Assembly (NCBI RefSeq): GCF_003112775.1
Contig: NZ_BFCH01000023.1
Coordinates: forward strand, 1-64,000
DNA: 64,000 bases
Source of the DNA: Mycobacterium montefiorense
GTDB taxonomy: Bacteria; Actinomycetota; Actinomycetes; Mycobacteriales; Mycobacteriaceae
Direction: 5' to 3'
Shown: in pieces, positions 1 to 9,258 of the stretch
Layout: every line of letters starts with the position of its first letter
Position numbering within the stretch: the first letter of the stretch is position 1
Notes under the pieces: generated by a model
What the model was told of the DNA's origin: nothing
Databases searched by the model: none
Seen by the model: only the letters and a program-made list of their open reading frames with translations
Position numbers and translations under genes: made by a program

Positions 1-460
1 AACACACCTGCGCCCCACTATCACGCAGAATCGACTCAACCCGCTTCTGCGGATACCCCGGGTCAATCGGAACATACGTAGCGCCCACCCGCAGAATCGC
101 CCAAATACCCACCACCATCTCCACCGAACGCGCCGTCATCAACGCCACCGGTTCCACCGGCCTCACACCCAAATCCAGCAATCGCACCGCCATCGACTCC
201 GCACGCGCATGCAACTGCGCATACGTCAACACCTCATCCCGAAACCGCACCGCCACCCGCCGCGCAAACCTCCCCACACACCCCTCAAACAACCCAAACA
301 ACGAACCATCCCTCGGATACACCGACAACTCATAAACACCAAAGCCGCTAACCTGACCCATGCGGTTATCGTAGGAGTCGGGGCACATTTTCTGGCGCTT
401 TTCCGTTGATTTAGTCGGTATTTTCCCAGCAGCGCCAAGCGCTAATGCCTTATCGCCCAT
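1..460 (-). CDS. NRPS, N-terminal adenylation domain (3' end cut by window edge)
   Basis: Only the first ~150 codons are present; the gene runs off the left edge. They encode the start of an amino-acid adenylation domain: core A1 (LTYAQL) and core A2 (ILRVGATYVPIDPGYP) are clear, so the protein begins with an A domain and no condensation domain. The frame is open from an ATG at 460; further in-frame ATGs lie at 388 and 361, and none has a convincing Shine-Dalgarno, so the start is uncertain. The upstream gene on the same strand ends with a C domain that lacks its A partner, so the two proteins probably form one assembly line split inside a module. Codons here favour G/T in the third position, unlike the housekeeping genes. 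Substrate cannot be read because cores A3-A8 lie outside. Confidence 0.8.
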   Translation of the reverse strand, partial: MGDKALALGAAGKIPTKSTEKRQKMCPDSYDNRMGQVSGFGVYELSVYPRDGSLFGLFEGCVGRFARRVAVRFRDEVLTYAQLHARAESMAVRLLDLGVRPVEPVALMTARSVEMVVGIWAILRVGATYVPIDPGYPQKRVESILRDSGAQVC

Positions 461-908
461 CAAATTTCGACGTGGGAGCGTTCAATGCGGCGTGCTATCG
501 ATAGTGACTAATCAATTAATTAAAGTGCGGTATGCCGAGATGGCCAGCAAAGAACTGAGCGTTGATCCCGAAGAAGGTACCTTACCTGCGTGGCGATTGC
601 GCTCCGCTTTCAGTCGCTGTCGGCAACGGCTGCGAGATCGACGCGAGTGTCGACCTACCAATCGCATATAGGGCGCCTGATCAAGTGGACGGATCGGTAA
701 TACGTTGGTGCACAAACGATTCAACAAGCCGTAAAAGGACGCTTCGTTTGCGAATGCGCTGCGTAACGGGATCAGGCGCGCTACCGAGCGCACTCCGCAT
801 GGGCGCGAACTGTAACCGTGGTGTGCCGCACGCGCGGCGGTCTAGTCACGCAGCTCAATGCGCAAGGCCGGCCTGCGGATCGACACTATCGGGGGGGCCA
901 CGTCAACA
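461..908. other. Intergenic region between the two NRPS genes
   Basis: About 450 bases separate the stop of the C-A-T-E-C NRPS from the start of the A-domain NRPS. I see no convincing coding sequence; the short ORFs here have no recognisable protein features. An AT-rich stretch around 505-530 is the most promoter-like part and would serve the downstream NRPS gene on the minus strand. No IdeR box, terminator hairpin or transposon end was recognised. Confidence 0.5.
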
Positions 909-3900
909 TCACCGTGTGGGATCAGCAGTCATTTCCACCAATACCCGCTCGAATCGCTCCATCAGCGCATCGATGCTGGCGGTGTCGAACACGTCGGTGT
1001 TGTATTCGATACGTAGGCCCAGTTGGTCTCCCGGTTGAGCTTGCGCCGAAAGCGGGTAGTGGTTGGATTCCCACGCGGTAAACCCCGTGATCGTAAGGTC
1101 GTGCTCGCCGGCCAACGCGATGGTGTCGATCGGGTAGTTTTCGTAGACGAAAAGGGTGTCGAACAACCGCTCATGGCCAGTGATGGAGTGGATCTCGGAC
1201 AGTGCCAGATGCTGGTGCTCAAGGGTATGAGTGTGCGCGCCCTGCAGTTGTTCGAGCAGCTCTGCGGTGGAAGTGGTAGCTGTAATGGTTGCCCGCACCG
1301 GCACGGTGTTGATCAACAGGCCCATAAGCGATTCGGCGCCGGCCAGCTCGGCCGGCCGCCCTGAGACGAGGGTGCCGAAGACAACATCGTGCTGGCCGGT
1401 CAGCCAGCGCAGCAGCTGCGCGAAGGCACCGTGCAGCACGAGGTTGACGGTGGTTTGACAGGAGCGCGCGAGTTCGCTCACCGCCCGGGTGGTCTGCTCG
1501 GTTAGCCGAATCGACGCAACTCCTCGCCGCCCCAACCTCACCCGGCCCGGCGGACCTACCAAGGTGGGTGTGTCGAAACCGGCCAGCACCGTGCTCCACG
1601 CCGCGTGCGCACCATCGAGGTCCTGATCCGCCAGCCAGCTAACAAATCTGCGATACGGCATCGCCGCAACCAGTCGCTGCCCGTAGTAGCTGGCGAATAT
1701 TTCCTTCAGCAAAATCGGCGTCGACCAGCCATCGAGCACGATGTGGTGATTCGTGACCACAAACCGGTACCGGTTGTATCCAGTGCGGATCAGCGCCGCC
1801 CGAAAGGCCGGTCCGTCGGACAGGTCACAGACGGCGCCACGTTCAGCAGCGCACACCAGTTGCACCTGCCCATCGACTTCCACGTCGTCGGCGTCCAACT
1901 CGACATAGCGCCAGGGCACCACCGGATCGGCCGGGATGATCTGCACTGGCTCGTCGAACTGGTCGCTGAACCGTGCCGCCAGATTCGGATGCCGAGCCGC
2001 TACTGTGTGCACTGCCGCACGGAGCCGCTCCCGATCAAGCAGACCGGTCATGGTGATATCCAGCTGCACCGCATACGCAGTGTCGTCGCTAGATAACTTG
2101 GTGCAGGCGTGGAAGAACAGCCCCTGCTGCAGGGGTGTCAGCGGCAGCACGTCAGCGATCCGGTATTGCTGCGCAAGCTCGTCGAGCTCCTGCTGGCTCA
2201 GTCGGGCAGGCGCGATATCCGAGGGGGTCAACCCGCCCCCACCACTGCGCACATGTGCGCAAATCCCGGCGAGGGCCTCAAACCACAACCGGCTCAGCCG
2301 GGCGACCTGCTCTCGATTCAGCGCGGAGGGTGCCCACATCCAGTCGGCATGCAGCCGCGGACCAATCTCAGTGTCGACTGTGCCGGCATTGAGCTCCACA
2401 GTGTGCGCCAGCGGAATCGGTATCGCGGCGGCGGCACCAGTCAACGACAAGCCCTCTCGGCTGATCCGCCAGACATCATCGGAGATCTCCGCCGCCGCCG
2501 CGCCCAGCCGCCCCAGATAGTTGAACCCGATCGTCGGGTCCGGGCCGGCGAGCTCAGCATCGGCGTTCAGATAGCGCAACAGACCGTAGGTCAACGGCTC
2601 CGGGAGGGCGCGCAATTGTTCTTTCGCGTCCTTCACTACCGCTCCTAGCGCCGCCTCACCGGCCACCACATCGGACCAGTCCAGGCCACCAACGGCCAAC
2701 GCCACCGGATAAATCGCGGTGAACCACCCCACCGTGCGTGACAGATCCACATCGACTGCCAGCTCCTCTTGGCGCCCATGGCTCTCGACGGCGATACCGA
2801 TCGGCGTCTCGCCAGTCCCCGAGAATTCCGCAAAAGCCAACCCGAACGCGATCAATAAGATGTCTTGCACCCCAGCGTGAAACGCCGTAGGCGCCTCACC
2901 GAGCAGCATCCGCGTGGTTTCGATGTCCAGCGACACTGACAAGTGCCCGGCAGTTTGGTGCGTGTCGACCGCGGGTTGCACTGCCTGCATTATCGCCGGC
3001 GTCGCCTGGACCTGACGCCACTCCTCGGCTCGCTCGGTCACTTCGGCAGCGCACGCATGCTCGGCCAACAGCGCCGACCACCGAACAAACGACGTGCCCT
3101 GCACCGGCAACATCACCGGTTGCCCGCTACTGTGCTGGATCCAGGCAATGTTGAGGTCCTCCAACAGAATCCGCCATGACACCCCGTCGACGGCAAGATG
3201 GTGAACGATCAGCACCAACTGACCATTAGGGGGCACCCACAACGCACTCAACATCATCCCCGCGGCCGGATCCAACCGCGACCGCGCGGCAGCCACCGTC
3301 TCATCCGACAACCCGTTCACCACCTGAACGCACCGGCGCGCTTCGGTCGCCCCCACCGCGGGCACCTCTAAAATCCAATCCCCGGCGTCATCGGACTCGA
3401 CGCGCAGCCGCAACATGGCGTGGTGATCCAGCAGTGCCTGCAATACCACCACCACGTCGGCCTCGGTCACGCCAGCCGGGGCCTGCAGCACCACCGTCTG
3501 ATTGAACTGACCGACACTTGGAGAATCAAAACCCTTCGACCAAAGGATGATTGGGGTGGCCAACAGCGCACCGATACCCTCATCGACAACAGCCGCCTTA
3601 CCGCCCACCACCTTGGTTACCGAAGCCAGCCGAGCCACCGTCTGCTCCACGAAGATATCGCGCGGCCGACACAGCAATCCGGCAGCACGCGCCCGCGCCA
3701 CCACCTGCATCGACAGAATGCTGTCCCCACCCAATTCAAAGAAGGAGTCATCGACTCCGACCCGTGGCACACCAAGGACTTGGGCGTAGATGCCGGCCAG
3801 TGTCTCCTCGGCGATCGTGCTCGGAGCCCGATACTCACCGGAGGTGTACTCCGGCGCCGGCAGCGCCCGTACGTCGAGTTTGCCGTTCACCGTCAACGGC

Positions 3901-6737
3901 AATGCCTCGAGCACCACCACCGCAGCCGGAACCATATACCCCGGCAACCGATCAGCCAGCGCGTCGCGGATCGCAGCAGACTCCGCGGTACCGGTGACGT
4001 AACCCACCAGACGCTTATCGCCCGGACGGTCCTCACGGGCAACCACTACCGCCTGCTCAACACCCTCCAATTCGTGGAGTACCACCTGTATTTCGCCGAG
4101 CTCGATGCGATACCCACGGACCGTGACCTGCTCATCCGCCCGACCCAGATAGTCAAGCTGCCCATCCTCGCCCCAACGCACCAGATCACCAGTCCGATAC
4201 ATCCGCGCCCCCGACGCGCCAAACGGACACGCCACGAAACGCGACCCCGTCAACCCCGCCCGCCCGACATACTCGACACCCACCCCGGCACCAGCCACAT
4301 ACAACTCCCCCACCACACCCACCGGCACCCGAGACAACCACGGATCCAACACAAACAGGCTGAGCTGAGTCAGCGGCATCCCGATCGGGCTCACCGAGCC
4401 ATCGACATCGCTCGCCCCGATCTCTCGGAACGACGCGTGCACCGTCGTCTCGGTAATGCCATACATATTGATCAGACGTGGTGACCCCGGATGGTTCTGC
4501 AGCCATCTCCGGAGTCGCTGCGGCTCCAGAGCTTCTCCACCGAACACCACTGTCTGCAGACTCAAACAACGCTCGGATTCGGCGGACGCCGCATCCACGG
4601 TTTGCAACGCATAAAACGCCGACGGAGTTTGACTCAACACCGTGACCTGCTCGGCGATCAGCAGTGCCTGGAACTCCTCGGGCGCACGCGCCACCTCGTC
4701 AGGCACCACCACCAACCGCCCACCACCGAGCAACGCACCAAAAATCTCCCACACCGAAAAGTCGAACGCTAACGAATGGAACTGCGACCACACCCCCGCG
4801 CACCCGACCTCCTGCTGCAGGGACTTCACCAACTCGGTGACGTTGCGATGAGTAACCGCAACCCCTTTGGGGGTGCCAGTGGTACCCGACGTGTAAATCA
4901 AATAGGCGATGTCGTCGGGATGCGGGTATGGCAGTGCGGTACTGGGCTGGGCGTCAATGCGGGGATCGCCGACATCGATAACTTGATCATGGCCATCCAG
5001 CCGGTCAACCAGTCCCGGGGTGGTGAGCACTGCGATCGGCGCGGCATCAGTGACCAAGAGCTCGACCCGCGCATCAGGCAAAGCCGGGTCGATGGGCAGA
5101 TATGCCGCCCCAGACTTCAGCACCGCCAGGACCGCCACAACCGCCTGCGCCGAGCGCGGCAACAGCAACCCAACGCATTCACCCGGGCCCGCGCCGCGTT
5201 CGACCAACAGGTGCGCCAACCGGCTCGATGTCTCATCCACCTCCCGGTACGTCATCGACCGACCCTCGAAGCTGACCGCCACCGCCTCCGGAGCAACCGC
5301 AGCCTGAGCACCGAATGACTGCGGGATCGACTCCGCCACTGGTACCGGCAGGGTCAATGCGGCTCCGTTGCTGAACTCATCCAGCCGGACACGCTCAACC
5401 TCATCAAGCACATCAACCGACGAAAGCGGCCGGGCCGGATCGGCACTCATCGCCAACAACACCCGCTCCAACCGTCTGGCGACATTCCAAACATCAACAT
5501 TCGGGAAGGTCGCCCTAGGGCCCGCGGTCAGGAGAAAAAGCTGATCGCCGGTGCCGAGAAATAGCAGCACAAAGTCGCCGACGGGAGCGAGATTGGTATA
5601 CGTCGCCGTCGCCGGAGCATCGCCTAGGTTCAGCGTCAACCTCGAGGGAATGAAGTTGACAACAGCGCGATTCGAGGTCTGACCAAGCTCGTGTAGACCG
5701 TTACCACGCTCAAGATCGAGCACCGGATACCGCTGATGCTTCATCAGTTCCCGAAGTCGCCTATCAACATGCCGACTGAAATCGGCAACCGAAGCCTTTG
5801 GCGGCGAAGCCAATACCAACGGCACCACCCCGGCAAACATCCCCGGCAGCATCTTTGACTCCGGACGGGTTCGCCTGCTGACCGGGAAGTCAAGCACCAC
5901 CTCAGATCCTCTACCGCTCAACCCACGCACCATTAATGCGCACACCGCAGTGATCACCGAGATTCGACGAACTCCTAAAGACTTGGACAACTCGTTGATC
6001 CGGCGTACCACCGACGGGTCTAACTGAACCGCTGCGGAGGGCGAGTACGGATCCCGTTCTCTGGCGGCCCGAGGCGACCAATAATGCGGTTCGGTCTTCG
6101 AGGGAAGGTTGCTCCGCCAATAGGCGTGGTCATCGAGACAGTCGGTGGAGGCCTTGTAATCCGATTCGTAGTCGACCAAATCCTGCAATGATCCAAAATA
6201 TGGTGCGGGGACCGGCCTTTCAAAGAAAAGCGCAGAGTAGATGGTGGTGATTCGGCGGCACACCAGCGCCATGCCCATCCCATCGATCACGATGTGGTGC
6301 CAGCACGCAAACAGATAGAATTCATCGGGTCGCGCCCGAAACAACACAAACTTGAACAGCGGGCCGGTAAACGGCATCGGCGTGCGTCGAATCGACGATG
6401 CGAGCTCTTCAGCCTTGCGCTTCGGGTCAGGCGAGCTGCTCAAGTCATAAAATTCGAGCTCCACATCGGGCCAATCGATTGCACGTTGGAAAACCTGACC
6501 GTCAAGTTCAAAGAATGCGGCCCTGCTGGGTTCGTCCTCAGCCACTGCTTGGCGGATAGCCTGCCTAAGAAGGTCTTGTTGAATCGTTCCCTCGATTCGC
6601 ACGAACAGGCCCAATTGCCACTCCGTACCGGCGTGCCCCGTTTCCTGCGAAAGCCATATCCCCTGCTGTCCGCGTGTCAGCGGCAAAGCCCGATGGTCAA
6701 GTTCCATCCGAATCCCTAACTCGTCTCGATTACGCAT
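909..6737 (-). CDS. Non-ribosomal peptide synthetase, C-A-T-E-C
   Basis: A 1,942-residue NRPS. Approximate domains: C 15-450 (HHIVIDG), A 465-975 (YTSGTTGTPKG; NMYGITET; YRTGDLVRW; VNGKLD lysine), T with LGGDSI (~1010), E 1065-1510 (HHLAVDGVSW; YGLLRYLN; FNYLGR), C 1525-1942 (HHIVLDG). Hand alignment with GrsA gives a specificity code of about DFWSVGMVHK, close to the threonine code DFWNIGMVHK, so I infer L-Thr activation followed by epimerisation. The opening LPLTRGQ..IWLSQ looks like the first C domain of mycobacterial lipopeptide synthetases, suggesting acyl initiation. The protein stops straight after the last C domain, where an A domain usually follows. Alternative ATG at 6707. It lacks any mbt-specific feature and is a separate pathway from mycobactin. 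Confidence 0.9.
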   Translation of the reverse strand: MRNRDELGIRMELDHRALPLTRGQQGIWLSQETGHAGTEWQLGLFVRIEGTIQQDLLRQAIRQAVAEDEPSRAAFFELDGQVFQRAIDWPDVELEFYDLSSSPDPKRKAEELASSIRRTPMPFTGPLFKFVLFRARPDEFYLFACWHHIVIDGMGMALVCRRITTIYSALFFERPVPAPYFGSLQDLVDYESDYKASTDCLDDHAYWRSNLPSKTEPHYWSPRAARERDPYSPSAAVQLDPSVVRRINELSKSLGVRRISVITAVCALMVRGLSGRGSEVVLDFPVSRRTRPESKMLPGMFAGVVPLVLASPPKASVADFSRHVDRRLRELMKHQRYPVLDLERGNGLHELGQTSNRAVVNFIPSRLTLNLGDAPATATYTNLAPVGDFVLLFLGTGDQLFLLTAGPRATFPNVDVWNVARRLERVLLAMSADPARPLSSVDVLDEVERVRLDEFSNGAALTLPVPVAESIPQSFGAQAAVAPEAVAVSFEGRSMTYREVDETSSRLAHLLVERGAGPGECVGLLLPRSAQAVVAVLAVLKSGAAYLPIDPALPDARVELLVTDAAPIAVLTTPGLVDRLDGHDQVIDVGDPRIDAQPSTALPYPHPDDIAYLIYTSGTTGTPKGVAVTHRNVTELVKSLQQEVGCAGVWSQFHSLAFDFSVWEIFGALLGGGRLVVVPDEVARAPEEFQALLIAEQVTVLSQTPSAFYALQTVDAASAESERCLSLQTVVFGGEALEPQRLRRWLQNHPGSPRLINMYGITETTVHASFREIGASDVDGSVSPIGMPLTQLSLFVLDPWLSRVPVGVVGELYVAGAGVGVEYVGRAGLTGSRFVACPFGASGARMYRTGDLVRWGEDGQLDYLGRADEQVTVRGYRIELGEIQVVLHELEGVEQAVVVAREDRPGDKRLVGYVTGTAESAAIRDALADRLPGYMVPAAVVVLEALPLTVNGKLDVRALPAPEYTSGEYRAPSTIAEETLAGIYAQVLGVPRVGVDDSFFELGGDSILSMQVVARARAAGLLCRPRDIFVEQTVARLASVTKVVGGKAAVVDEGIGALLATPIILWSKGFDSPSVGQFNQTVVLQAPAGVTEADVVVVLQALLDHHAMLRLRVESDDAGDWILEVPAVGATEARRCVQVVNGLSDETVAAARSRLDPAAGMMLSALWVPPNGQLVLIVHHLAVDGVSWRILLEDLNIAWIQHSSGQPVMLPVQGTSFVRWSALLAEHACAAEVTERAEEWRQVQATPAIMQAVQPAVDTHQTAGHLSVSLDIETTRMLLGEAPTAFHAGVQDILLIAFGLAFAEFSGTGETPIGIAVESHGRQEELAVDVDLSRTVGWFTAIYPVALAVGGLDWSDVVAGEAALGAVVKDAKEQLRALPEPLTYGLLRYLNADAELAGPDPTIGFNYLGRLGAAAAEISDDVWRISREGLSLTGAAAAIPIPLAHTVELNAGTVDTEIGPRLHADWMWAPSALNREQVARLSRLWFEALAGICAHVRSGGGGLTPSDIAPARLSQQELDELAQQYRIADVLPLTPLQQGLFFHACTKLSSDDTAYAVQLDITMTGLLDRERLRAAVHTVAARHPNLAARFSDQFDEPVQIIPADPVVPWRYVELDADDVEVDGQVQLVCAAERGAVCDLSDGPAFRAALIRTGYNRYRFVVTNHHIVLDGWSTPILLKEIFASYYGQRLVAAMPYRRFVSWLADQDLDGAHAAWSTVLAGFDTPTLVGPPGRVRLGRRGVASIRLTEQTTRAVSELARSCQTTVNLVLHGAFAQLLRWLTGQHDVVFGTLVSGRPAELAGAESLMGLLINTVPVRATITATTSTAELLEQLQGAHTHTLEHQHLALSEIHSITGHERLFDTLFVYENYPIDTIALAGEHDLTITGFTAWESNHYPLSAQAQPGDQLGLRIEYNTDVFDTASIDALMERFERVLVEMTADPTR

Positions 6738-7085
6738 ACAAGGTCAGTCGTCCGCGAGCCTTTGCGCGCCATGTCCGTTCGGGCCGCTCTTCTATGCGAT
6801 TTAGACGCACAGTGGTCCGCCCCAGCAAGGCGGGGATTGCGTACTTAACCACAGCTAGACGATAGGGGTGAATATCGATGACTGTCGGCGAATCAGCCGC
6901 AGCGCACAGCAAACTACTGTCGACCAACATGCTCGCGCGATGCACGCACCGGGAATTCGTCGTGGCAGCGATATCGCTTTCTCAACGCACCGCCTTCTGG
7001 TGGCCCGAGTTTCCGTATCCGCCAAGCGAGGCTGTCCAAAACCGAAGCCGCCGCACAGGCAAGCCGTGAACACTGCGCGAGAGCG
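6738..7085. other. Intergenic region
   Basis: About 350 bases between the NRPS start and the stop of the Rv2360c-like gene. Short ORFs occur on both strands but none has recognisable composition or motifs. This is the junction between the NRPS block and conserved mycobacterial housekeeping synteny, and should hold the NRPS promoter on the minus strand. No repeat, tRNA or integrase remnant was seen that would explain an insertion. Confidence 0.5.
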
Positions 7086-7514
7086 TCAGGCCGTTAGTGC
7101 GCGCCGCATCTGGGCGCCCGTATCGAGCACCAGCAGGATCAGGGTGCGCAGGGCGTCGTCGGTTAACGCCGCACCGGGAAAGTTGTAGCGCAGCATCACG
7201 TCCGCGGTTTTGGATCCGCTCTTGCCGGAGTTGCGCTGCGCGGCCTTGTCGCCGAGCTTCTCGACCAGCGTCACATTGCCGAAGTTACTGGCGTGCGCCT
7301 GCTTGGCGACCTGATCGCTGAGCCTTTTGGTCAGCGGCAGATCCCACGCCACGATCTGGGTGAGCGACACCAGGTCGAGTCCCTCGGCGATGTTCACCAC
7401 CCGCAACGACGCGAACGTGGCGTCGTGGTGCACCGTCAGCCCTCCATCGGGCTCGTCGTCGACGGGCAGCACTTCGCGAAGGATCGTTCCAAGACGCTCC
7501 TGCAGTGATGACAT
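7086..7514 (-). CDS. Conserved hypothetical protein, Rv2360c-like
   Basis: A 142-residue protein beginning MSSLQERLG, with no membrane segment or signal peptide. It matches by position and my recollection the conserved mycobacterial gene downstream of the prenyl diphosphate synthase (Rv2360c in M. tuberculosis). The start at 7514 is preferred to an upstream ATG at 7637 because it gives a TGATG junction with the uppS stop codon, typical of translational coupling, and removes 41 atypical residues that overlap the uppS 3' end. No catalytic motif is visible and the function is unknown. It is probably co-transcribed with recO and uppS. Confidence 0.8.
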   Translation of the reverse strand: MSSLQERLGTILREVLPVDDEPDGGLTVHHDATFASLRVVNIAEGLDLVSLTQIVAWDLPLTKRLSDQVAKQAHASNFGNVTLVEKLGDKAAQRNSGKSGSKTADVMLRYNFPGAALTDDALRTLILLVLDTGAQMRRALTA

Positions 7515-8416
7515 CAGGCACTCCCAAACCGTCGGTTGCGATCCGCATATTCCTCGCAGGCCGCCCACAGGTCGCGACGGTCGTAGTCGGGCCACAGCTT
7601 GTCCTGAAAGATGTATTCGGCATACGCCGCTTGCCACAGCATGAAATTACTGGAGCGCTGCTCCCCCGAGGTCCGCAGAAAAAGATCCACGTCGGGGATG
7701 TCGGGCCGCTGCAGGTGATGTGCCACCGTCGACTCGGTGATGCGCTCCGGGTTGAGCCGCCCCGCGGCAGCCAAACGAGCGATTTCCTTTGTGGCTTCGG
7801 CGATTTCGGCGCGGCCTCCGTAGTTGACGCAGTAGTTGACGGTGATGACGTCGTTGCCCTTCGTCATCTCCTCGGCGATCGCCAATTCATTGATCACGCT
7901 GCGCCACAGGCGTGGCCGCGAACCCACCCAGCGGATCTTGACGCCCATCGCCTTGAGGTTGACCCGCCGCATGCGCACCACGTCGCGGTTGAAGCCCATC
8001 AGGAAGCGGACCTCCTCGGGGGACCGCTTCCAGTTTTCGGTGGAGAAGGCGTACAGGCTGAGCCACTTGATCCCGATTTCGATTGCCCCGCAGACGACGT
8101 CGATGACGACCGCCTCGCCCGCCCGGTGGCCGTCGGTGCGGGTCAGTCCCTGCTGGGTAGCCCAGCGGCCATTGCCGTCCATCACGATCGCCACGTGGTT
8201 GGGCATCCGATCCGCCGAAATCCGCGGCGCCACCGCCTTCGAAACGTGCTGCGGTGGCCGGCTTGGGCCGCCGTCGGGCGAGGGCGGTAGTTCGGGAAAC
8301 GCCACCGGCCACGTCGACCTGTCGGGAAAAGCCGGATAGTCGTCGGGCGCAGCGGGCAATTGTGGGAAGTCGGTGGACTTCAGCTTGCGCTCGTGGTTCT
8401 TAGCCACAAGCCTCAT
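7514..8416 (-). CDS. uppS: Long-chain cis-prenyl (decaprenyl) diphosphate synthase
   Basis: A 300-residue cis-prenyltransferase that extends a short allylic diphosphate with isopentenyl diphosphate to the C50 carrier used for peptidoglycan, arabinogalactan and arabinomannan synthesis. The diagnostic block HVAIVMDGNGRWA holds the catalytic Asp; SLYAFSTENWKRSPEEV, DLFLRTSGEQRSSNFMLWQ and the C-terminal YDRRDLWAACEEY complete the family pattern. The ~70-residue proline-rich N-terminal extension is typical of the mycobacterial long-chain enzyme (Rv2361c). The 5' end overlaps recO by 17 bases and the 3' end overlaps the next gene by one base, so the three genes form an operon. Confidence 0.96.
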   Translation of the reverse strand: MRLVAKNHERKLKSTDFPQLPAAPDDYPAFPDRSTWPVAFPELPPSPDGGPSRPPQHVSKAVAPRISADRMPNHVAIVMDGNGRWATQQGLTRTDGHRAGEAVVIDVVCGAIEIGIKWLSLYAFSTENWKRSPEEVRFLMGFNRDVVRMRRVNLKAMGVKIRWVGSRPRLWRSVINELAIAEEMTKGNDVITVNYCVNYGGRAEIAEATKEIARLAAAGRLNPERITESTVAHHLQRPDIPDVDLFLRTSGEQRSSNFMLWQAAYAEYIFQDKLWPDYDRRDLWAACEEYADRNRRFGSA

Positions 8417-9197
8417 CCTGCCCGATCAGCGCTGCGCGCCGGTCGGCGATTGTCCGGTCCACCCGATAATTACGCTCCACCAGCGGCAACGTCTTGAGCT
8501 GGCGTTCCAGATGCCATTGCAGGTGGGCGGCCACCAATCCGCTGACATGGTTGCGGTGGGACTGCGGCGTCGCCTCGGCGGCTTCCCAATCGCCATCGTG
8601 CAGCGCGGACATCAGTTCCAGCACGCCCAGCGGCGGCGTGGTCGAACCAGCGGGCCGGCAGTGGCCGCAGACGCTGCCCCCGGCGGCGATGTGAAATGCC
8701 CGATGCGGACCGGGCGTGGCGCAGCGGGCGCACTCGGTCAGCGCCGGTGCCCAGCCGGCGATGCCCATGGCACGCAGCAGGTAGGCGTCCAGGAGCAGCT
8801 CACGGGGCCGGTGGCCGTCGGCCACCGCCCGCAGTGCGCCCACGGTGAGCTGGTGCAGCGACGGGGCGGGCGCCCGCTCCTCACCGGCGAGGCGTTCGGC
8901 GGTTTCCAGCATCGCGCACCCGCAGGTGTACCGGCCGTAGTCGCTGACGATGTCGGTGGCGAACGCATCGATCGAGACGACCTGGGTGACGATGTCGAGA
9001 TTGCGGCCGGGATGCAGCTGCACATCGATGTGCGCGAACGGCTCCAGCCGAGCGCCGAATTTGCTGCGGGTACGACGCACCCCTTTGGCCACCGCGCGGA
9101 CCAACCCGTGGTCGCGGGTCAGCAGGGTGACGATCCGGTCGGCTTCGCCGAGCTTGTGCTGGCGCAGCACTACCGCTCGGTCTCGATACAGCCGCAT
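8400..9197 (-). CDS. recO: DNA repair protein RecO
   Basis: A 265-residue RecO, which with RecR loads RecA onto SSB-coated single strands during gap repair. The N-terminal OB-fold begins MRLYRDRAVVLRQHKLGEAD, the family signature. A central zinc-binding module is visible as CARC followed by CGHC about 20 residues later, as in other actinobacterial RecO proteins. Length is normal. It is the first gene of the recO-uppS-Rv2360c-like operon and is divergent from amiA2 across about 60 bases, which must contain both promoters. Confidence 0.95.
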   Translation of the reverse strand: MRLYRDRAVVLRQHKLGEADRIVTLLTRDHGLVRAVAKGVRRTRSKFGARLEPFAHIDVQLHPGRNLDIVTQVVSIDAFATDIVSDYGRYTCGCAMLETAERLAGEERAPAPSLHQLTVGALRAVADGHRPRELLLDAYLLRAMGIAGWAPALTECARCATPGPHRAFHIAAGGSVCGHCRPAGSTTPPLGVLELMSALHDGDWEAAEATPQSHRNHVSGLVAAHLQWHLERQLKTLPLVERNYRVDRTIADRRAALIGQDEACG

Positions 9198-9258
9198 CTC
9201 AACAGTTTTGCACCCCGCCGCGACATCGCGGGTATCCGCGCCGATAGTCTCGTACCCC

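Noticed and set aside
562..1038. 158-codon plus-strand frame between the NRPS genes
   Set aside because: Part of it is antisense to the NRPS 3' end, and its composition is unlike a real mycobacterial protein.
8950..9258. N-terminal extension of the amiA2 frame
   Set aside because: This part is antisense to recO and has no amidase features; GTG at 9259 gives the expected length.
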